From an uncultured Bacteroidales bacterium (GTDB lineage: Bacteria > Bacteroidota > Bacteroidia > Bacteroidales > Paludibacteraceae), in contig ONQO01000002.1 of the NCBI GenBank assembly GCA_900319995.1, forward strand, positions 36,514 through 100,513: a stretch of DNA of 64,000 nucleotides, read 5' to 3'. Position numbers and translations under genes: made by a program. Numbering within the stretch: position 1 is the stretch's first letter; every line of letters starts with the position of its first letter. The notes beneath the pieces were generated by a model, which was not told the origin of the DNA, made no database searches, and saw only the letters and a program-made list of their open reading frames with translations. Shown here one piece after another: positions 37,870 through 46,515 of this stretch.

Positions 37870-37901
37870 TTTGCATAATTCAAAAAAAAGCAGTATCTTT
37901 G
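37870..37901 (+). promoter_or_regulatory. Promoter of the MNT/HEPN pair
   Basis: TTTG, A-rich spacer, TATCTTTG (37894-37901), 22 bp before the ATG at 37924. Confidence 0.8.
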
Positions 37902-37923
37902 CAAACGAAAACGAAAAGTCACT

Positions 37924-38217
37924 ATGAAATCTACTCAAGAGTACATATCAATTTTGACGAAACACGCACCCATATTGAAAGATCGGTATGGGATGACGTC
38001 AATGTCTCTCTTTGGTTCTGTGGCTCGTGGTGAGCACACAGAAAATAGTGATGTGGATGTATTTGTAGAAATGCCGGCAACCCTTCGCGGAGTTGGTGGA
38101 GCGAATGACTATTTGGAGCATATTACCGGGACGCATGTAGATATGATTTTAAAGCATAGCAACCTCACTCCTTTTTTTCTTAAACAAGTAGAAAGAGATG
38201 GGATTAGAATATTCTAA
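37924..38217 (+). CDS. MNT-domain antitoxin (minimal nucleotidyltransferase)
   Basis: 97 residues. The nucleotidyltransferase signature is complete: GSVARGEHTENSDVD (GSx10DxD), followed by VFVEM. MNT partners of HEPN toxins neutralise them, in studied cases by adding AMP to the toxin. It overlaps the HEPN gene by 20 bp if the upstream HEPN start is used. Confidence 0.88.
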   Translation: MKSTQEYISILTKHAPILKDRYGMTSMSLFGSVARGEHTENSDVDVFVEMPATLRGVGGANDYLEHITGTHVDMILKHSNLTPFFLKQVERDGIRIF

Positions 38218-38602
38218 AGAAATGGAAATAATTCATGCGACGTTTCTTGACATCAAAAATGCAATATTGATGCTACAAGAGTGGAATGCCGCGATAGAAA
38301 GTCCTCAAGAATGGATTTCTTCACCTTTGGGAATGCAAAAGCTCGCAGGAAACTGTATGCTGATAGAGACGATAGGAGAAAGCATTAAAAAAATCGAGAA
38401 GCGTGTTGGGGCAGATTTCCTTAATCAGCGACCGGAAATCCCATGGCGCGATATTATGGGGATGCGAAACCACATTGCGCATGGCTATTTTGATATTAAT
38501 GAAGAATATGTATTCTCTGTTATAAAAAACGATCTCGCTCCGCTACTGACTGCAATTGATTTCTTCATAGAAATAACTGACGAGGATTATTTAACACTAT
38601 AA
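38198..38602 (+). CDS. HEPN-domain toxin (HepT/DUF86-like)
   Basis: 134 residues, all-helical. The RNase motif Rx4HxY is intact (RNHIAHGYF, ~residues 105-113). Forms a toxin-antitoxin pair with the MNT protein. A second ATG at 38222 (MEIIHATFLDIKNA) would remove the overlap and is an equally possible start. No relation to the leader repeats of the earlier array. Confidence 0.87.
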   Translation: MGLEYSKEMEIIHATFLDIKNAILMLQEWNAAIESPQEWISSPLGMQKLAGNCMLIETIGESIKKIEKRVGADFLNQRPEIPWRDIMGMRNHIAHGYFDINEEYVFSVIKNDLAPLLTAIDFFIEITDEDYLTL

Positions 38603-38696
38603 CTTATCGCATATCGTACTTATCAACCCTGCCTACCGCGAGTACGCAAATGCGCGGGTTTGGGCTATATTCATTCCGATGTATCACGGTACAGAC

Positions 38697-38729
38697 AGGT
38701 CGCGGGGAGGTCGCGGGGAGGTCGCGGTT
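38697..38729. repeat. 11-bp tandem array, 3 units, G-rich
   Basis: AGGTCGCGGGG twice, then AGGTCGCGGTT. Confidence 0.9.
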
Positions 38730-38740
38730 TTGCCTCGTAA

Positions 38741-38773
38741 TTGAGTTGTAGTTGAGTCATAGTTGAGACATGT
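38741..38773. repeat. 11-bp tandem array, 3 units
   Basis: TTGAGTTGTAG, TTGAGTCATAG, TTGAGACATGT. Begins 11 bp after the preceding array and differs in sequence. Confidence 0.85.
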
Positions 38774-38908
38774 TTAATTTTTCGGTATTGTTTAGTCTCG
38801 TTCTTCGTAATTATGGGATTACTGTATTAGAGAGGGGGGGGTATAAATCCAACAATTCAAATTATTCTTAGACCAAAGATTAGGCGGGTAAGATTAATAA
38901 TGTATAAC

Positions 38909-38947
38909 AAAAAAAAGCGGTGCATCGGTTAGACACATCGCTTTTTT
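38909..38947 (-). terminator. Terminator of secG
   Basis: On the minus strand AAAAAAGCGATG pairs with CACCGCTTTTTT (one mismatch) around about 12 nt, ending in a T-run. The A-run on the other side makes it usable in both directions. Confidence 0.75.
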
Positions 38948-38964
38948 CGAAAAATGCTGCGGGA

Positions 38965-39324
38965 TTAATTGGCCTCTGCATCAGCAGGAGTAGCCGGCAG
39001 TTCAGCCTCTGCATCCTCTGCTCCTTCCTGAGCCTCGATAGTCTCTTCAACTGCCTCCACCTGAACAGCAGTCTTACTCTCCTCCGCCAACTTGGCGCCT
39101 TTGCCCTTGACGATACCTACGGAGATGATGCTCAGAAAAACGATGATAGCGATGAGCGTCCAGGTAGCTTTCTCCAAAAAGTCAGCCGTTTTGGGCGCAC
39201 CCATTACCTGATTTCCGCTTGCGAAACCGGAAGCCAAACCTCCACCTTTGCTATTCTGTACCAAAACGAGAAGCGTCAGCAGAATAGCCGCAATAATGAT
39301 TAATGTTGTAACTAATGTACTCAT
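38965..39324 (-). CDS. secG: Preprotein translocase subunit SecG
   Basis: 119 residues. Two membrane spans (~5-23 and ~52-70), with the conserved 'LLVLVQNSKGGGLASGFASGNQVMG' loop between them. The C-terminal extension is Glu/Ala-rich, as in other Bacteroidetes. Accessory part of the SecYEG channel. Divergent from the sigma-54-type regulator and lptE, its usual neighbours in this phylum. Confidence 0.95.
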   Translation of the reverse strand: MSTLVTTLIIIAAILLTLLVLVQNSKGGGLASGFASGNQVMGAPKTADFLEKATWTLIAIIVFLSIISVGIVKGKGAKLAEESKTAVQVEAVEETIEAQEGAEDAEAELPATPADAEAN

Positions 39325-39390
39325 ACTATAATTTTACGATTTAATAATTTACAATTATGTAATTGAAACACATTTTTTCAAAATCGGGTG

Positions 39391-39422
39391 CAAAGATACA
39401 ACAAAAATTGCATATATGCAAA
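39391..39422 (-). promoter_or_regulatory. Promoter of secG
   Basis: On the minus strand: TTTG, spacer, TATCTTTG (39391-39398). Confidence 0.75.
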
Positions 39423-39447
39423 TTTTTTGGCAAAAAAAGCAATTATA

Positions 39448-39479
39448 TTTGTGTATGTAAAAAAAAAGCACTATCTTTG
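39448..39479 (+). promoter_or_regulatory. Promoter of the regulator-lptE operon
   Basis: TTTG, A-rich spacer, TATCTTTG (39472-39479), 24 bp before the ATG at 39503. Lies back to back with the secG promoter, with 25 bp between them. Confidence 0.78.
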
Positions 39480-39502
39480 CATGACATTTTGTCAGTTGAG
39501 TT

Positions 39503-40687
39503 ATGACGCAGCAGGAATTATTATCCATCAAGCAGCGATTCGGTATCATAGGTACCAGTCCGTTGCTGAATAGAGGAATAGAGATAGCGGTGCAGGTAGC
39601 CCGCACCGATTTGAGTGTACTCATCACCGGCGAGTCGGGAGTGGGCAAGGAGCATTTTCCCAAAATCATTCATGCTTTCTCCCGACGCAAACACGGTGCT
39701 TATTTTGCCGTGAACTGTGGCGCTATTCCGGAAGGAACAATCGACAGCGAGCTGTTTGGTCATGAGAAAGGAGCATTTACCGATGCGAAGAATGAGCACA
39801 AAGGCTATTTCGAGATAGCGGATGGCGGTACGCTGTTTCTGGACGAAGTGGGCGAGTTACCCCTTCAGACACAGGTGCGTCTGTTGCGTGTGTTGGAGAC
39901 AGGCGAGTATCTGCGGATGGGTTCCAGCCAGGTGCGCAAGACGAATGTGCGCGTGGTGGCGGCGACCAACCTGAACATGCGTCAGGCTATAGATGACGGA
40001 CGTTTCCGCGAGGATCTGTATTACCGCTTGAATACAGTGGAGATACGCGTGCCGGCATTGCGTGAACGCAAAGAGGATATACCTCTTTTGTTCAGAAAGT
40101 TCGCCGTTGATTTCTGCAACAAGTATCAAATGCCTCCTCTGTCCCTCAATGACGAGGCGACGCGTTTGCTGCAAGAGTCCTATTGGCGTGGTAACATCCG
40201 CCAGCTCAAGAATATGGCGGAGCAGATAGCCGTGATAGAGATGGACCACCAGATTAATGCTGAGACGCTACGCAAATACTTGCCCAAAGGAGAAAACCAG
40301 CAAAGTATCGTGCTTCGTGCCCCGCAGCAGGAATCAGGAGGAAAAGACTACTCGCATGAAATAGGAATATTATATAATATGGTGATGCAGAACAAGAAGG
40401 ACCTGGAGGAACTGAAGGAGTTGCTGTCGAGCGGTCGCCGCGAAACCGGCATACCCGAATACAGCGACCCCGGAACCCCCACCATCACCATCCAACATCA
40501 GGATACGTCATCCCGCAAGCCGATAGAGGCGGAGGATGTGGAAAGCAGTTTGCGCATAGAGGATGCAGAGATAGACCGCATCAAACGTGCGTTGGAGGTG
40601 GCCGGCGGCAACCGAAAAGTGGCAGCGGACAAACTCGATATATCTGAGCGGACATTATACCGCAAGATTAAAGAGTACGGATTATAA
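39503..40687 (+). CDS. Sigma-54-type AAA+ transcription regulator
   Basis: 394 residues: AAA+ domain from the N-terminus with no receiver domain, then a Fis-type helix-turn-helix ('NRKVAADKLDISERTLYRKIKEYG'). Walker A GESGVGKE (43-50); Walker B GGTLFLDE (108-115). The sigma-54-contact loop reads GAFTDA (90-95) where the consensus is GAFTGA. The arginine-finger region 'FREDLYYRLN' is present. Lacking an input domain, it is probably controlled by level or partner proteins. It is normally found next to lptE and secG in Bacteroidetes, as here. lptE starts 23 bp later. Confidence 0.88.
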   Translation: MTQQELLSIKQRFGIIGTSPLLNRGIEIAVQVARTDLSVLITGESGVGKEHFPKIIHAFSRRKHGAYFAVNCGAIPEGTIDSELFGHEKGAFTDAKNEHKGYFEIADGGTLFLDEVGELPLQTQVRLLRVLETGEYLRMGSSQVRKTNVRVVAATNLNMRQAIDDGRFREDLYYRLNTVEIRVPALRERKEDIPLLFRKFAVDFCNKYQMPPLSLNDEATRLLQESYWRGNIRQLKNMAEQIAVIEMDHQINAETLRKYLPKGENQQSIVLRAPQQESGGKDYSHEIGILYNMVMQNKKDLEELKELLSSGRRETGIPEYSDPGTPTITIQHQDTSSRKPIEAEDVESSLRIEDAEIDRIKRALEVAGGNRKVAADKLDISERTLYRKIKEYGL

Positions 40688-40710
40688 ACGTAATAGGATT
40701 AGAGCGTCAG

Positions 40711-41247
40711 ATGGTCAAGATGATTTATAATAAAAGCGTCAAGCGGTTTGGATTCCTTATCGGGATAATCGCCGTTGCTCTTTTGTCATCTTGCAGTATC
40801 AGTTACAAGTTCAACGGAGCGAATATCAACTACCAAACAACACATTCCATCTCCGTATCCGACTTTCCGAACAATGCGCCGATGGTCAATCCGATGCTGA
40901 GTAATATGCTGTCCGAGGGCGTTCGTGACTTGTACCAGCGGCAGACACGTCTTCAGGTGCTCCGCAAAGGCGGCGATCTGGAACTGGAGGGTGAGATAGT
41001 GGGCTATGATATTACGCAAGGAGCTATCTCAACGGACAGTTATGCTTCCGAGAGCAAACTGACTGTACGTGTGTCGGTGCACTTTACGAACAACATCCAT
41101 CCGGAGGAGTCGTTTGACAAAACCTATACGGCGTATCAGACCTTCGATGCCAGCCGTTTGTTGACCGACGTGCAGGATGAGTTATGCGCTATCATTGTGG
41201 CCGAGATAGCGGAGAATATATACAATGACACCGTGGCGAAATGGTGA
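40711..41247 (+). CDS. lptE: LptE-like LPS-assembly lipoprotein
   Basis: 178 residues with lipobox ALLSSC (~residues 24-29). The following 'SISYKFNGANINYQTTHSISV' and the later 'LQVLRKGGDLELEGEIVGYDIT' are typical of the Bacteroidetes LptE family. It is predicted to plug the LptD barrel and help deliver lipopolysaccharide to the outer surface. An internal ATG at 40720 is an alternative start. Probably co-transcribed with the regulator. Confidence 0.85.
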   Translation: MVKMIYNKSVKRFGFLIGIIAVALLSSCSISYKFNGANINYQTTHSISVSDFPNNAPMVNPMLSNMLSEGVRDLYQRQTRLQVLRKGGDLELEGEIVGYDITQGAISTDSYASESKLTVRVSVHFTNNIHPEESFDKTYTAYQTFDASRLLTDVQDELCAIIVAEIAENIYNDTVAKW

Positions 41248-41251
41248 AAAC

Positions 41252-41321
41252 ATTTGAGATTTGTCATTTGTCATTTGTCATTTGTCATTTGACATTTGTG
41301 ATTTGTCATTTGTGATTTGTG
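41252..41321. repeat. 7-bp tandem array, 10 units
   Basis: ATTTGAG, ATTTGTC four times, ATTTGAC, ATTTGTG, ATTTGTC, ATTTGTG twice, in perfect register. Fills the gap between lptE and the polysaccharide-export gene. Confidence 0.93.
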
Positions 41322-41343
41322 AGAAATTTTATTATTTGAGAAT

Positions 41344-42177
41344 ATGAGAATAAGACAATTATTTGCGTTAGGCGCGGCGGTAATATTGACCGCCGGATGC
41401 GTGACGCAGAAGAAGATGACTTACATGCGCGATGCAGTTGCCTCCACGGCAGATTCGCTCAATGCACATTTTGAATCGAAAGCGGAGTCCATCATCCGAA
41501 TAGGTGACCAGTTGACTATTTTTGTCTCTGCGCTGGACAAAGAGGCGGTAGAGCCGTATAACCTGCCGACGGTGATTTTTGCTACCCCCGGTTCGAACGA
41601 AGTGAAGACATCTCCTCAGTTACAAAGCTATACAGTGGATTCCGAAGGCAATGTGAATATGCCGGTATTGGGCAAGGTGCATGTTGCCGGACTGACGCGT
41701 ACGGGCGTAGAGGATGCTGTCCGCGAGTTATTGGAGAAACAAGTGGTCAATCCGTCCGTTCAGGTCAATCTGGTGAATGCAAAAGTGTCGGTAATGGGCG
41801 AAGTGAACCATCCGTCGAAGATCTATATGACAGGTGACCGGATGACGCTTCTGGAGGCATTGGCGCAAGCCGGCGATTTGACTCCTTACGGCAGACGTGA
41901 CAATGTGCTGGTGACGCGCGAACTGAACGGCAAACTGGAAATGGCGCGTGTCGATCTGACCAGCGCAAATCTGTTCCTGTCCCCGTATTATTATCTGCAG
42001 CACAACGATATCATCTATGTGTCGCCGAACAAGGTACGCGCTATCAGCAGTGCGAACGCAGGCCTGTGGCTGAGTATGGTTTCCACCGTAGCGAGTGCCG
42101 CAACGGTCATCGTGACGGTAGTCAATGCAACGAATCCTTCCGCAGTTGCCGCCGGTACGGCTGCTGCATCAAAATAA
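41344..42177 (+). CDS. Wza-like polysaccharide export lipoprotein
   Basis: 277 residues with lipobox LTAGC (~residue 19). Poly-export domain ('RIGDQLTIFVSALDKEAVEPYN'), then SLBB-type segments ('VMGEVNHPSKIYMTGDRMTLLEALAQAGDL'), and a C-terminal hydrophobic helix that could span the outer membrane as in Wza. It forms the outer-membrane polysaccharide channel with the tyrosine kinase encoded 3 bp downstream. Confidence 0.93.
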   Translation: MRIRQLFALGAAVILTAGCVTQKKMTYMRDAVASTADSLNAHFESKAESIIRIGDQLTIFVSALDKEAVEPYNLPTVIFATPGSNEVKTSPQLQSYTVDSEGNVNMPVLGKVHVAGLTRTGVEDAVRELLEKQVVNPSVQVNLVNAKVSVMGEVNHPSKIYMTGDRMTLLEALAQAGDLTPYGRRDNVLVTRELNGKLEMARVDLTSANLFLSPYYYLQHNDIIYVSPNKVRAISSANAGLWLSMVSTVASAATVIVTVVNATNPSAVAAGTAAASK

Positions 42178-42180
42178 TAA

Positions 42181-44466
42181 ATGAATATGGAAAACAAGAC
42201 GAACGAGATAGATTTGCGCAAGATAGTGCGCGTAGTACAAGAGCATTGGTGGTGGTTTGTGTTAGGAGTGGTCATTTGCGAGACCTTAGGTGTGTTGTAT
42301 TACCTTCGCAAAGCGCCCAGATGGGTGACCGACGCATCCATCGTATTGCGTCAGAAAGACGGCGATGGTTCCATGAACCCCCTGTCCATGTTAGGCCTTT
42401 CCGGCAATACGGCAACGGAAGACGAAGTGGTTGTTCTTTCCTCACGCGGTCTGCTCTATCAGGCGATAGATGCACTCGATTTATGGGAGGACAACGCCAA
42501 ACGTGGCGGTTGGCGCTGGGAAGGCGAGTTCCGCAATCCGGCACTGACTATTGAGTATGTGCAACTGACAAAGGATGCACAAATCAAACCATTCGTGGTG
42601 ACGGTCAAACCCAACAAGAAAGGTTATAAAATAAAGACGAAGATGGGGTTCTTCCACCGCTCGTCCAAACAAGTGGAGCGTCTGGACGAACCGGTCGAAT
42701 TAGGTGTGGGTACTCTCATTATTCATGCCAATCGTCCGTTGAGTCCTGATACGGCCTATCGTGTAGGACACAAACGCAAGGAGTTGGTGGTGGATGATTA
42801 CCGTACCGCTATTCATGTGACGCAGCACAAGAAAGAATCCAACATCATCATGCTTTCAACCAAATCCCCGCTGCCGGAGCGCGACCGGGCGTTGTTATCG
42901 CAGATGATAGAGCAATACAACCTGAATGCAATCATAGACAAAAACCTGATTGCCACTAACACCGCCACGTTTATCGAAGAGCGTCTGGCTATCATCACCG
43001 CCGAGCTGAGTGAAGCGGAGAACGCTGTGTCTGCCTACAAAGAGCGGAACAAGATTGCGGACCTGAATGCGCAGGCGCAGTTGTTTCTGGAAGCCAGCAG
43101 TCTGGAGCAACAGGCATTACTGGAGGTGGAGACCCAACTCAGTCTGATGCAATATATTGATGAATTCCTCCGCGACGAGTCAAAACGCGACAATCTTATT
43201 CCTGCGAATATAGGAGTGGATGATCCGTCGCTGGCAAGCGGACTGAGCGAGTATAACGCACTGCAGCTCCAGCGCATGCGTATCCTGCGCACCGCAACAG
43301 AAGACAACCCCGTACTGGAGCAGATGAATGTGCAGCTGGCATCTATGAGGCAGAATATCATCGCCACTATCGGTTCCGTACGCGAGAGTCTGCGTATCCG
43401 CCAGAAGAGCCTGCAGGCACAAGATCAAAAATATAATCAGCAGATTCAAAACGCGCCGGAGCAAGAACGTGAATACGTGCGCGTAGTCCGCCAACAGAAA
43501 ATCAAGGAACGGCTGTACCTCTATCTGTACGAGAAGCGCGAAGAGAACGCGCTGATGCTGGCGGCGACATCTATGCCGGCAAAGATTATCGACATTCCTC
43601 AGCGTGACGTGAAGAGCCAATCCCCGAAATTGAAGAAGCTGATCTTTCTGGCATTCCTAATGGGCTTGATGCTTCCCGCCGGACTGCTGTATCTGATGTT
43701 GCTGTTCTACGACAAGATAGACGACGCGAAAGAATTCGAGCGCAAGATAAAAGCGCCGATGTTGGGACAATTAGTGAAGAACTCCCGTAATGCCCACATC
43801 GCAATCCATGAGGGCGAGTCCACCGTTTCGGCGGAACTCTTCCGACTGATACGTACCAACTTGCGTTTTGTCATCCCGGCAGAGACCAAGTCCCCGGTAA
43901 TCCTTGTCACTTCCTGTATCAACGGAGACGGAAAATCGTATGTATCCAGTAATACGGCTCTGTCGCTGGCTATGTTAGGCAAGAAAGTGGTGCTGGTGGG
44001 TCTGGACATCCGCAAGCCGATGCTCGCTACCTATTTCGGATTGAGCAATAAGGGACATCTGACCGATTATCTGGCAGAGCCGGATGTGACACTGGACGAT
44101 ATTATTGTACCGAGCGGAGAGCACAAGAATCTTGATCTGATTCCGTGCGGCACGATACCTCCTAATCCGGCAGAGTTGCTGCAAACGGAACGACTGGACA
44201 AGTTGTTCGCTGAGTTGCGTGAGCGGTATGACTATATCATCGTGGATACAGCACCTGTGGCTTTGGTTAGTGACACGTATCTGCTTGACCGCGTGGCTGA
44301 TATGACCATTTTTGTATGCCGATACAAGTACACACCAAGCGAAATGATTGGCTATATCAATCAGGTAATAGAGCAGAAGCGGATGCATAACGTGGCGTGT
44401 GTGCTCAATGGAGTCAAGGGACTTCGTGCAGGTTATGGGTACGGTTACGGTGTGCAGAAATCATAA
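42181..44466 (+). CDS. Wzc/GumC-type polysaccharide co-polymerase and BY-kinase
   Basis: 761 residues. N-terminal Wzz segment with membrane span 'WWWFVLGVVICETLGVLYYL' (~residues 21-40), a long periplasmic coiled coil (~260-450), a second span (~490-510), and a cytosolic BY-kinase. Walker A CINGDGKS (~579-586), Walker A' VVLVGLDIRKP (~602-612), Walker B YIIVDTAP (~684-692). The C-terminal YGYGYG (~753-758) is the autophosphorylated tyrosine cluster. It controls polymer length and export. Unusually, no glycosyltransferase, flippase or polymerase genes follow; topB does. Confidence 0.93.
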   Translation: MNMENKTNEIDLRKIVRVVQEHWWWFVLGVVICETLGVLYYLRKAPRWVTDASIVLRQKDGDGSMNPLSMLGLSGNTATEDEVVVLSSRGLLYQAIDALDLWEDNAKRGGWRWEGEFRNPALTIEYVQLTKDAQIKPFVVTVKPNKKGYKIKTKMGFFHRSSKQVERLDEPVELGVGTLIIHANRPLSPDTAYRVGHKRKELVVDDYRTAIHVTQHKKESNIIMLSTKSPLPERDRALLSQMIEQYNLNAIIDKNLIATNTATFIEERLAIITAELSEAENAVSAYKERNKIADLNAQAQLFLEASSLEQQALLEVETQLSLMQYIDEFLRDESKRDNLIPANIGVDDPSLASGLSEYNALQLQRMRILRTATEDNPVLEQMNVQLASMRQNIIATIGSVRESLRIRQKSLQAQDQKYNQQIQNAPEQEREYVRVVRQQKIKERLYLYLYEKREENALMLAATSMPAKIIDIPQRDVKSQSPKLKKLIFLAFLMGLMLPAGLLYLMLLFYDKIDDAKEFERKIKAPMLGQLVKNSRNAHIAIHEGESTVSAELFRLIRTNLRFVIPAETKSPVILVTSCINGDGKSYVSSNTALSLAMLGKKVVLVGLDIRKPMLATYFGLSNKGHLTDYLAEPDVTLDDIIVPSGEHKNLDLIPCGTIPPNPAELLQTERLDKLFAELRERYDYIIVDTAPVALVSDTYLLDRVADMTIFVCRYKYTPSEMIGYINQVIEQKRMHNVACVLNGVKGLRAGYGYGYGVQKS

Positions 44467-44487
44467 ATCAGCAAGTCCTTACTATTC

Positions 44488-46346
44488 ATGGTAGTTTGTG
44501 TAGCCGAAAAACCATCCGTAGGAGCGTATATAGCCAACGTGTTAGGCGCGAAGCAGAAGCATGACGGCTATTTCGAGGGCAACGGGTATCAGGTGACCTG
44601 GACTTTCGGACACCTGTGTGCTTTACTGGACCCACACGAATATACGGAGCAGTGGAAGGCATGGAGTTTGAGCTCGCTACCGATGATTCCTCCGCGTTTC
44701 TCTATCAAAGTGAGTGGAGACGCGGGTGTACACAAACAATTCAATATCATCAAATCCCTGATTAATAACGCTGACGAGGTGATTAATTGCGGTGATGCCG
44801 GTCAGGAGGGAGAGCTTATCCAACGTTGGGTGTACCAGCAGGCGGGTTGCCGGTGTCCGGTCAAACGTCTGTGGGTGAACTCACTGACGGAAGAGGCTAT
44901 CCGGGACGGATTCCAGAAACTCAAAGACCAGTCGGAGTACCAGCGTCTGTATGAAGCGGGGCTGATGCGTGCCATTGGTGACTGGCTGCTCGGAATGAAC
45001 GCCACGCGCGCATATACATTAAGGTACGCGCGCGGAACGGGAAAAAACCGAGAAGTGCTGTCTGTCGGTCGTGTTCAGACACCCACACTGGCATTGGTCG
45101 TCAAACGACAGGCTGAGATAGAGCATTTTGTGCCACGTACCTATTGGGAACTGAAAACGAACTACCGAGACACACTTTTCAGCGCCCAACTGCCGGCGGA
45201 AGATGGTGAATATGCCATTACCTCCGAACAGCAGGGACAGGAAACAAGAAGTATTCTTTCTCTGCAGAACAGACGCTCCAACTCATTCAGTCTCTCTACG
45301 AAAAACGACTCACAACCTATCCTCGTGTCGATACCACCTATCTGAGCGATGATATTTATCCCAAAGTACCGGGTACATTGGCGGGAATAAAAGACCATTA
45401 CCCGCAAGTGACACCGTTGCTATCTCTTAAAGCCGATGGCAAGAAAGGCGCAGGGTCGTTACCGAAGTCAAAGAAAGTATTTGATAACAAGAAAGTTACT
45501 GACCACCATGCTATCATACCTACTGGTCAGCGACCGGAAGGGATGACCGCGGATGAGAAAAAAGTATATGACCTCGTAGCTTTGCATTTTATTGCGGTGT
45601 TCTACCCTGAGTGTGAGGTGAGCAACACGACCGTTCTGGCAAAAGCCGGAGAAATCGATTTCAAAGTGACCGGTCGTGAAGTACTTAAACCCGGTTGGCG
45701 CGAAGTCTTTGACAAGGGACAAGGGGACAAAGTACAAAGCACAAAAGATAACTCGGATGATGCCGACCCCGATACTAATGAGGAGAGCAAATCACTGCCG
45801 GCATTTGTGAAGGGCGAGAGCGGACCGCACGAACCGGTCCTGAAAGAGAAGACGACTACGCCGCCCAAATACTATACGGAAGCCACATTGCTGCGAGCGA
45901 TGGAGACGGCGGGCAAGACTGTCGCTAACGAAGAACTGCGGGATGCAATGAAAGAGAACGGTATAGGGCGTCCCTCTACCCGCGCTGCCATCATCGAAAA
46001 ACTCTACCAGCGCAAGTATATACAAAAGCAGAATAAGTCTCTCCGCGCAACGGAAACAGGTATCAATCTGATCCATACCATCATTTCTCCGCTACTCAAA
46101 TCTGCCGAACTGACAGGTTTATGGGAGAAAAAACTACGTGAGATAGAACGCGGTGAATATACGGCGAAGCAATTCTTAGACGAGTTGAAAGAGATGACCT
46201 CGGGTGTGGTCAAAGATGTCAAAACAAACAAAGCGGGGATGCTTTGCCCCATTTGCAGGCAGGGGCTGATTATCCGCGGAAACACACGATACGGCTGTTC
46301 AAGATGGCGGGAAGGATGTTCTTACGCAGAGCCTTTTGACAACTAA
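44488..46346 (+). pseudogene. topB: DNA topoisomerase III, broken by internal deletion and frameshift
   Basis: The 5' part (44488-45345 frame) encodes the TOPRIM domain ('VVCVAEKPSVGAYIANVLGA', 'CGDAGQEGELIQRW') and 'LSVGRVQTPTLALVVKRQ'. At about 45235-45252 the homology jumps to another frame, which reads NKKYSFSAEQTLQ then YEKRLTTYPRVDTTYLSDD (with the catalytic Tyr) and continues to the C-terminal four-Cys zinc motif at 46346. From the family pattern about 40-50 residues ('...PPRLFDLTSLQ...' region) are missing; the total of 1859 nt is not a multiple of three. The junction lies in a CAGGGACAGGA near-repeat. No intact enzyme can be made as written. Assembly error is possible. Confidence 0.85.
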
Positions 46347-46414
46347 AGTTAGCAAAAAATGCATAAGTGGAAAATTTGCGTCAATTTTTCTACATGCTTT
46401 TTTTGTTTTTTGAC

Positions 46415-46422
46415 TACCTTTG
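46415..46422 (+). promoter_or_regulatory. -7 box of the pectin locus
   Basis: TACCTTTG 93 bp before the SusC start. The -33 element is not evident at the usual spacing, which suggests activator-dependent transcription. No regulator gene is encoded within the locus. Confidence 0.6.
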
Positions 46423-46515
46423 TACCCGATTTTCATATGCGCGTGCGTTATGAGGTAATAAAAAAGACAAAAACCAATAGTTTAACTTTAATATCAACAC
46501 AAACAAATTCTCTTT

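Larger units (their letters stand above)
38603..38908. other. Intergenic region with two 11-bp arrays
   Basis: No gene seen. Contains the arrays at 38697 and 38741 and a G7 run near 38835. Separates the MNT/HEPN pair from secG on the other strand. Confidence 0.6.

Noticed and set aside
46347-46514. Hybrid two-component or SARP-type regulator for the pectin locus
   Set aside because: No regulator gene lies beside SusC; only a -7 box and an A/T-rich leader are seen.
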